Of a stretch of 64,000 nucleotides of DNA, positions 57,023 to 64,000 are shown piece by piece. A program made the position numbers and the translations under genes. Within the stretch, counting starts at the first letter, position 1. Every line of letters begins with the position of its first letter. Source of the stretch: Scleromitrula shiraiana (lineage: Eukaryota > Ascomycota > Leotiomycetes > Helotiales > Sclerotiniaceae); assembly GCA_028455995.1 (NCBI GenBank), contig JABELC010000010.1, positions 372,001 through 436,000 of the forward strand, given 5' to 3'. Under the pieces are notes generated by a model. That model worked only from the letters and a program-made list of their open reading frames with translations. It was not told where the DNA came from and did no database searches.

Positions 57023-58280
57023 TTAAACCCTTGTAGGAATCTTTACTTGTCCTCTGCTTCGATCCATCAATGGTACTCCATACCTCCAACCAGTTCCCTT
57101 TGCCCCTCTACCATCCTTCCCAATATCATCAACATTAATTTCCGTAAATCTGAATTCCCATCTTGGTGTATCGATTTTCTTGACTTGCATCTTGGCTGCT
57201 TTGCGTCTAGCTATACCCTGTTTCTTCTTCTCGTCAAATTCATCTCTAGCATTCTGTCGCGCAATACATTCCTCCTTAGAATAATCGGCAATCAAATCCC
57301 TATGTTGATGTATCAACTCAGGGTGTGGGATTCGATCATCAGCCGGCAGTAAATTCTCATCGAAAATTTTCGCAGCATCCTCACGCGTGAAACGCCTCGA
57401 TTCCGATGTAGGATGGAAAATTTGTTGTCCAGTTGCTACGTGGACAGGTAGATCATTGATTGGTTCGTGAGCTCTTCTGTTCTCTGGGTTGTATGGTGTT
57501 ATGGGAAGCATTCCCATGACGGCTTTTGCATAGGGACGCGCAAGAGCTTTCCCCTAAGTATGACAATTAGCTTGAAGTCGAGAAAAAACTCCAAATAGGA
57601 ATAACAATAAATGACTTTCAGAGAGGCTCGCATGCATAATTTTGTAACCATGTATTATTGTCTTAAAGACTAATCGATTTTTTATATGATCATCATAAAG
57701 TAGGTGGGGGATTACAAGGAAAATAACAGAGGAATTCATAACTTACAGTTTGCTCCCACTCCTTCTCTATCTCCTTCAAACGCACAACAGCACCAACACG
57801 ATGCATATCAACCCCAAACTCAACACTCACTTGCCTAACTGAATGACCATCCATCATTATCCTCGACCAAATAAGTTCTCTCACTTCTTCACTCAACACC
57901 GATTGACTAATAAAGTGTCGATTAGCCGGGAAAGGGTATAAATCTCTAGACGTGGTCGGTGGCAGCTCCTTATTATCCTTCGAACTGGGTTCATCACTAT
58001 TTTCCCCGGTAGCCTCTACCACTCTCTTCAATTGGCCATTGGCATTATATGCGCTCAAGTAGTTCGTCGAGTTTGGTAATGGGTTTCTGAGATTTTCCCC
58101 CTGTGTATTGAGCCAGTGATACAGCGCTCTTCGTGCCCGGGTGGCTCTTCGAGCTGCATTTGGCTGGGTTGACGAGAAGGATCGTGAGGGGACTTGATTG
58201 AGGAAGGATTTAGCATATGCCGTGGCGGTAGAGAATAGGTAGGGACATCTTGATGAGGTATTCATGATAGAACCGCTCAA
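57023..58280 (-). CDS. MRPS35: Mitochondrial small-subunit ribosomal protein mS45 (Bot1/Mrps35 family)
   Basis: Two exons, 58280-57747 and 57553-57023, 354 residues (349 if translation starts at the second ATG, 58265). The N-terminus (MNTSSRCPYLFSTATAYAKS) is a Ser/Ala/Arg-rich mitochondrial presequence. The core has the Bot1-type 'eukaryotic mitochondrial regulator' signature: HFISQSVLSEEVRELIWSRI, then MDGHSVRQVSVEFGVDMHRV and VRLKEIEKEWEQ. After the intron come ALARPYAKAVMGMLPITPY and a basic helical C-terminus. Fungal members belong to the mitoribosome small subunit, and loss affects mitochondrial translation. The intron has canonical GTAAGT and ACTTAG ends with phase 0. It is transcribed in the same direction as the phosphatase gene upstream (249 bp apart). 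Confidence 0.92.
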
Positions 58281-58529
58281 TCAAGGTAATGAAGAAATGG
58301 GACAGTGGAAGGAGGGATCAACAAATGAAAGGATTGGGATGCGTTGATATTGACATTCGTGGGGTTCTTGGAGCTTTGAAAAATCTGGTTCAAAGCTCGA
58401 GCCGCGATCAAACTAAGCGAATCCATCACGTGTGAGAATATATATCTGCATTTTAAGACATCATCGTTTGTTCATTTTCAAAACTTAGTCTACGGATAAT
58501 ATAGAGGTATCTAAATAACGTTTTGATCT

Positions 58530-59481
58530 CTATTGAGAGAACTTGTTATGGACAGCCGGTGATTCGATAATCAAGTTGTTACGAATCTTCTCTACATCTT
58601 CCTTTGAAAGTCCACATTTCTCAATGACATATTCTTCCGCGCCTCCAAACTTCTCCTTAAGTAGTTTCAAGGTGGCCAACATATTCTCCGCCCTGGAAAG
58701 ATATCAGTAAGATAGTTTGATAGACGGATGATTTCTATTTACATACTTAGAGCTAATCAAATTTAATGCGCCTTCATAATTACCCTTAAGAGCTGGATGA
58801 TCCATCAAGTGTTCAATAACTTCTGTTTTCCACTCCCCAGGAAGACCCAACTCAGTGAGAGAATATTCATGAGCAATAATTTCATCCTGCACTCCACAAA
58901 GTGACAAAACCAATGCGCAAATGACTCCCGTTCTATCCTTTCCAGCAGTACAATGAACGATCAAGGGTTTTGAAGGTTCGTTTGCAAGATGTAAAAGAAT
59001 AGTTCTGTATGACGCTGGCGCATTATTCAGAATCTCCGTATACGCTCTCGTAAACCCCTACAATCTAATTCAGCATAGAAACCCTCAATCCAACAGTAAA
59101 TCACTAACTCACCTCCGTACCAGCCGTAGCATAGTAACTAAATCTAATAGCCAATTTCTCGGGACTAAAATCATGCGCAAATACAGGCGCAAATACTCTC
59201 TGACAACCCTCCCATTCTACCACACCACCTCTACCTGCAGCCACATTTTTTTCAATCTCATGTTGTGATCTCAGATCATAGGCATGTGTAATTCCCATTT
59301 GCTGCATAGTAGCAATACCATCTTTCGTTACTTTCTGCGGCTCCGCACAGCGATAGATGATACTCTGGCGGACGGAATGAGAAAGGGACTCGGCGATGGG
59401 ATAGCCGCCCAGATCACGGAAATTGGGAATTCCTGCTACGGTTATAAAGGGGGGTTCGAGTGCTTCTTTTGATAAACCCAT
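58530..59481 (-). CDS. Tyrosine/lipid phosphatase of the Y_phosphatase3 family
   Basis: Three exons, 59481-59113, 59057-58747 and 58692-58530, 280 residues. The active-site loop HCTAGKDRTGV (Cys159, Arg165) fits the CX5R consensus with the Ala-Gly-Lys-Asp filling typical of bacterial- and fungal-type tyrosine phosphatases with phosphoinositide activity (the MptpB/LipA-like group). The N-terminal GIPNFRDLGGYPI and IIYRCAEPQKVTKDG blocks are also family hallmarks. No signal peptide, so probably cytosolic. The last exon adds an AENMLATLKLLKEKFGG helix and the KCGLSKEDVEKIRNN tail. Head-to-head with the CCDC97-like gene, 371 bp between starts. Confidence 0.92.
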
Positions 59482-59852
59482 GGTGAATATGTGTGTTTGA
59501 AGCTTATTTATGAGTGTTTGGATGAATATATTGATGTTCTGGGTATTGATATGATGCTTTTATATATGATCGACAACTTGCTTTATTGTACAGCGAGGAG
59601 GTTTAACCGAGACCTTTTGCCGTGAATCTTCATCGCCACGAAAGACGAGCCCAATACCCAACTTCATATTCAGGCAAACAGCATTCACATTCGCCAGATC
59701 AATCACGGACATTATTCACGTTAAAACATCACAATACATTTTCTTATTGGGGATCTCACAAGCCACCACCACCTGGAATTTTGTGAGTCGTTCCTATTGT
59801 TATAGCAGTACAAGATACTCGACAAATCCAGCATCGCCACCTTACCATCCGC
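59482..59852. promoter_or_regulatory. Shared intergenic region of divergent phosphatase and CCDC97-like genes
   Basis: 371 bp containing both 5' leaders and promoters. I see no strong TATA box for either gene. Confidence 0.45.
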
Positions 59853-60723
59853 ATGACTTCAAACTCCACCCCCCCTCCATTTACCAACCAAAATATAAAT
59901 CCAAGTCAACCCATCACTATGCCTCACAAAGAGCCGACCAACTCCCCCTCACCCACCTCCGAATCTCCAGAAGCCTCCGATCGCGCCGAAAGAATCCGAA
60001 TCAAAAACCGCAGAAAATTATATCTAGATCATCACCCTTCATATTTTACATCTCCAGACTTGGAGCTAGCAGGTCAATTTACAATTTTCTTGCTATTTAC
60101 TATTTGCTATGCTAAATAGAGAAAAAATTAGATTAAATCAAATCAGTATGTGAAACTAATTAATTGATTGAATAAATATAGATCCGTTATTATATGATCG
60201 ATGTATTAGACGATTCCAGACGGCAGCGGAGCGAGAGGCGGATGGGAGATCGAAGGGGTATTCGGGTATTTTGGAGGCGGATTTATATCGATCCGAGGCC
60301 AAACTTGCGGCATTGAAAGGGAATCAAAACCGGAATCAAGATAATTCATCTTCATCTTTATCTTCATCTTCATCATCAAGAGAAGTAAGAGGTGAAGGGG
60401 GAAAGATAGAAATGGATCATGGAGTACCATATGTGAGTTATGCACGTGGAGAGGGTGGTGAAGTATTACCAGAGGATCCGGATGAGGTACCGGGGAGTAA
60501 GGAGGAGGGATTTGAGAGGTGGAAGTTTGAGATGACGGTTAAGTTTTTGAGGGGGGAGGATGGGGAGTTTGATTATAGGGTTGTGGATGAGGGGGGGGAG
60601 TGGGATGAGATTGAGAGTAGGGAGGTGGAGGAGAAGTGGTTTGAGGATGAGGAACCGGAATGGGTTGGTGATGAGGATGTTGAGGATGGTATTGGCGGGG
60701 AGACTGGGGTACAGGATTTTTGA
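59853..60723 (+). CDS. CCDC97-like protein
   Basis: Two exons, 59853-60072 and 60182-60723, 253 residues. The intron (GTCAAT...AATATAG) joins SPDLELA to DPLLYDRCIRRFQTAAERE. That block and the C-terminal FERWKFEMTVKFLRGEDGEF ... DEIESREVEEKWFEDEEPEW are the two conserved parts of the CCDC97 C-terminal domain. Human CCDC97 associates with the SF3b part of U2 snRNP, so a splicing role is likely but inferred. The N-terminal third is Ser/Pro/Thr-rich and disordered. The stop codon sits 7 bp before a large GGTGAT repeat array, which could easily alter the C-terminus if it shifted frame. Confidence 0.88.
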
Positions 60724-60730
60724 TGGAGAT

Positions 60731-60841
60731 GGTGATGGTGATGGTGATGGTGATGGTGATGGTGATGGTGATGGTGATGGTGATGGTGATGGTGATGGTG
60801 ATGGTGATGGTGATGGTGATGGTGATGGTGATGGTGATGGT
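60731..60841. repeat. (GGTGAT)n hexanucleotide array
   Basis: About 18 near-perfect units immediately after the CCDC97-like stop codon. It produces long spurious ORFs of Gly-Asp and Met-Val repeats on the plus strand and His on the minus strand. Confidence 0.95.
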
Positions 60842-61671
60842 AGTGTTTATGGTTGTCTCTTTTTGGAGTGGTCTTGAGGGGAGGGGACTTAGGGAGGTTC
60901 ACTGATGGTATCATTCAAATTACCGTATCGAGGTCAAACTAGCTTTAGACTTATATTATTGTTATTGTTAATCATAGGAAATTTTCTATATAATGATCGA
61001 GAATCGTTCTTCTTTCATTTATTCACTAAAATAAATTGTGCTCTGATAGTGCTAGAAATCGTTGAAAAGTTACACTTAGAAATCCGTATATTAGCTAATG
61101 TTTCCAGCTAATGCTGTGCTGGATCGTCTCTGCTTGATGGTTCCGGTACCTGAATAATCCTACAGCATTCCAAACAACTTGAAGTCAAGGAATTCAATAC
61201 AACTGCTTCAAGACCGTCAACTATCTTTTGATAAAAACAGAATAACCATTATTCATCGAGATCTTGAAAGTATCATTGTTATTATTGTTACTTGAAATAA
61301 CGAAGGTCACATTCACCTTATCACATATGATCTACGGTATATTTTAGTTGAGGCTGGCTATCGATAAGGAATCGCACTAGCTTCGGTTCATTATCCCATC
61401 ATCTCATAAGGCTACCAACTATCGTAGTCATTCATATAAATACCCCCAACCAACCTCATATTTAAACCAAATTTACATTAACCATCGAAAAACCTCAGGC
61501 GTTTCGAGAAACTCGAAATCTCATTTTATCAACCTCAAACCAACAAAGCAATATAGAAAGGGGAAGCAAAGAACCGTGCAGAATCTCCAACAAAATACAC
61601 CACTTTACCTTTCAACCCCTCACCAATTCTCGAAACAAACATAACCCCGCTATCTATCCTATCTATCTATC
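60842..61671. other. Intergenic, promoter side of ATG3
   Basis: No gene seen. The left part is the presumed CCDC97-like 3' region. The right ~200 bp is C/A-rich and ends in (CTAT)n just before the ATG3 start. Confidence 0.5.
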
Positions 61672-62951
61672 ATGAACTTCATCCACAGCACCCTCGATCG
61701 AGTCCGCGAATGGGCACCCGTATCGCACACCTCAACATTTCGCACCAACGGACAAATAACCCCCGAGGAGTTCGTCGCCGCAGGAGATTATCTCGTCTTT
61801 AAATTCCCAACATGGTCATGGGCCGACGCATCACCAACTAGCAAGCGAGCTAGCTATCTACCCGCTGGAAAGCAATTTCTGGTTACGAGAGGTGTCCCGT
61901 GTCATCGTAGACTCGATGATGATTTTGCGGGGGAGGCAGGTCATGATGAGACGATGGTTGGGGATGGGGAGGACTTTAGAAGTGGTGGGCCTCATTCTCC
62001 TGGGGATGATGAGGATGGATGGTTGAGGACCGGGGGGTTGGCGGCAAGTCAGGAGGCGAGAGTCAGGGATGTGAGAACTGTGGATGAGAGTGGGGAGATG
62101 GGGGAGAGAGAGGATGATGAGGATGATATTCCAGATATGGAGGATGAGGAGGACGATGAGGAGGCTATTATTCGAGATCCAAAAGCTGATAATGCTAACT
62201 CGTGAGTCATATCTCGAAATCTCTCAAATCTGTATTTCGATAATAGATACTAATGCAAATTCTAAATAGATCTCGTCGCACATACACCATCTACATCGCA
62301 TACACACCCTACTACCGAACACCTCGACTCTACCTATCCGGCTACCTGGCCAGTTCCCAACCCCTCCCACCCCATTTAATGATGGAAGATATAGTCGGCG
62401 ACTACAAAGACAAAACCGTCACTCTAGAAGACTTCCCCTACTTCAGCAACAATATAAAAATGGCATCAATCCACCCCTGCAAACACGCCAGCGTAATGAA
62501 AACCCTTCTCGATCGCGCCGACGCCGCTCTCAAACTCCGCCGCGAGAAACAACGCCAGGGGAAGAAATTACCCGGCTCAAAGGATACGGGTATGGAGGGT
62601 CTGGTGGATGATTTGGAAAAGACGAGTTTAGATAAAAAGGCTGTTGTGGAGGGGATGAAGGCGGGCGGGAATGGTAATGATGAGTGGGAGGTTTTGCAGC
62701 ATGATAGTGAGTTTGCGGGTGAGGAGGAGGAGGTTGCTATTAGAGTTGATCAGTATCTTGTTGTGTTTTTGAAGGTATGTTTTTTGCTTCTTCTTTCCTT
62801 TCCTTTTATTTCCTTTCCTTTACTTTACTTTCCTGTCCAATAATCATCCCTCCCGCCCTCCCTTTTTACACATAGAGCCCAACTAACAAAATCACAGTTC
62901 ATGGCTAGTGTCACCCCCGGTATCGAGCACGATTTCACAATGGGAGTCTAA
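61672..62951 (+). CDS. ATG3: Autophagy E2-like enzyme Atg3
   Basis: Three exons, 61672-62201, 62270-62774 and 62898-62951, 362 residues. N-terminus MNFIHSTLDRVREWAPVSHT is the membrane-binding amphipathic helix region. TPEEFVAAGDYLVFKFPTWSW is the conserved E2 front part. A very acidic flexible insert follows (~85-176). The E2 core includes TYTIYIAYTPYYRTPRLYLS and the catalytic HPC motif (Cys247) in MASIHPCKHASVMKTL. The last exon gives FMASVTPGIEHDFTMGV, matching the family C-terminus. Atg3 receives Atg8 from Atg7 and transfers it to phosphatidylethanolamine during phagophore growth, so it acts downstream of Vps34, also in this window. Confidence 0.97.
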
Positions 62952-64000
62952 GTTTAAGTTCTACTTGCCTTAACCCTCTTCTCCAATTACTCTCATCATA
63001 AGGGTTTCGAGAAGAAGGAAAATAATACTTTCTTCTGTTTCCATCTGTGTTCTTTTTTTCCCTCTCTCGCTAGGTATCGCAACATGGATGGATGGCATGG
63101 TAGGGAATGGATAGGTGTTTGGGCGTATGGGATGCATGCACTGTTCTTCGCATTACATTACATATCATATCATCATACCTATTCTAGATACTCCAGTTTA
63201 GTTTAGTTTAGTTCTCTTGCTTGCTTTACATGGTGAGGGGTAATAAGGTATCAAATGGATATTATCTTACAGGTTTTTGACTCTTCACCTGATGCTTGTT
63301 TTGCTGTTCTTGTTGGTGTGGTTACTCGGGTTCGGCATGGTCTAGTTAGTCTACTACTAACCAGTAGCTAATTGTTCAATCCCACACATCTACCTACTCC
63401 ATACTCTATCCCATAGCTTTCTATTCCTTCCCATCTCGCTAATACCATTCAAGACAATATAACATCATCGACATCCTAGACCAGATTCTCTGAATCATAA
63501 ATATTTAGTTGCATAATCCCAAGTTCTTAAGTCTAAAATAGAAGTCTAAAATAGAAGTCTAAAATAGAAGTCTAAAATAGAATCTCCTCATCATCATAAC
63601 ACGCGCTCTGCTCTAACTCAACCTAATTAATATCATACACATCTCTCTTCTCTCGATTACAAATCTCAAATACCCTCTATATATTTCTCCACTACTACAA
63701 CTATGTACATGATTCCCAACCCCCTATCCTCTCCAACCTAAATTTATCCTGAGAAATAAAATACGTTGACATATCGATATTTGCATTTTGTTTATTATAT
63801 TATATCATATCATATCATATCAAATCATAGATAGAATATCGGTCTTTGAACTAACGGGGGTGTAATGGTATTTGGGAATGTTATGCTGTGTTCTTTGGGA
63901 TTGTGATTGGGATTGGAAGGGGAAGGGGAAGGTAGGTTGGGTCCTCTATGGTGTGGTGTTATTGAGGCGCCGAGGGGGCGTGGGGGGGGGTTATTTGATA
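62952..64000. other. Intergenic to window end
   Basis: ATG3 3' flank with repeated AAGTCTAAAATAG units near 63528-63580 and a (CATAT)n tract near 63802-63822, ending in G-rich sequence. No gene seen before the window ends. Confidence 0.5.

Noticed and set aside
60560..60914. ORFs with poly Gly-Asp, Met-Val or poly-His
   Set aside because: They come from the (GGTGAT)n array and overlap the real CCDC97-like CDS in other frames.

Overview
The window is nuclear DNA of a filamentous ascomycete (Pezizomycotina). Most genes carry short introns of about 50-80 nt with GT...AG ends, and several have CTAAC-type branch points. There is a fungal-specific V-ATPase c' subunit (VMA11). One strongly A+T-rich palindromic element shows the G/A and C/T arm differences expected of repeat-induced point mutation (RIP). 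The moderate G+C and very simple-repeat-rich intergenic DNA would suit a leotiomycete such as the Botrytis/Sclerotinia group, but that placement is inference.

Layout. 0-11.5 kb: a serine-rich disordered protein, a dynamin-like GTPase with seven inferred exons, a DUF4336 protein and a coiled-coil/membrane protein whose C-terminus appears to continue in a shifted frame, all on the minus strand. 11.5-27 kb: a Rom2-type Rho1 exchange factor (DEP-DH-PH-CNH), VMA11 and a secreted pepsin-type aspartic protease, separated by long repeat-rich spacers. 27-31.6 kb: PRP38 head-to-head with a small membrane-anchored protein, two non-autonomous transposon-like elements (one with 11-bp target duplications, one 986-bp palindrome flanked by TA), an intron-containing tRNA-Asp and a newly modelled 91-residue cysteine protein. 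34-38.4 kb: a RelA/SpoT-like (alarmone synthetase-fold) gene crossed by two in-frame TAG codons, and a serine-rich protein whose frame stays open past its TGA. 39.5-51 kb: a C2H2 zinc-finger protein, MCP1, NSE4, VPS34 and PDB1. 53-63 kb: NC2-beta (NCB2) with a 1.88-kb intron holding a complete 576-codon ORF on the same strand, mitoribosomal mS45, a tyrosine/lipid phosphatase, a CCDC97-like protein and ATG3.

The genes form no cluster or pathway. They are mainly housekeeping genes: vacuole and autophagy (VMA11, VPS34, ATG3), mitochondria (PDB1, mS45, MCP1), nucleus and splicing (PRP38, CCDC97-like, NSE4, NC2-beta) and cell-wall signalling (ROM2). Several pairs are divergent and share short 5' regions. 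The most unusual items are the RelA/SpoT-like gene, the gene-within-intron at NC2-beta, two apparent breaks of otherwise open reading frames, and the two transposon-like elements. Exon coordinates were worked out by hand from splice signals and codon phase; every multi-exon model except the RelA/SpoT-like gene and the broken coiled-coil gene sums to a whole number of codons.
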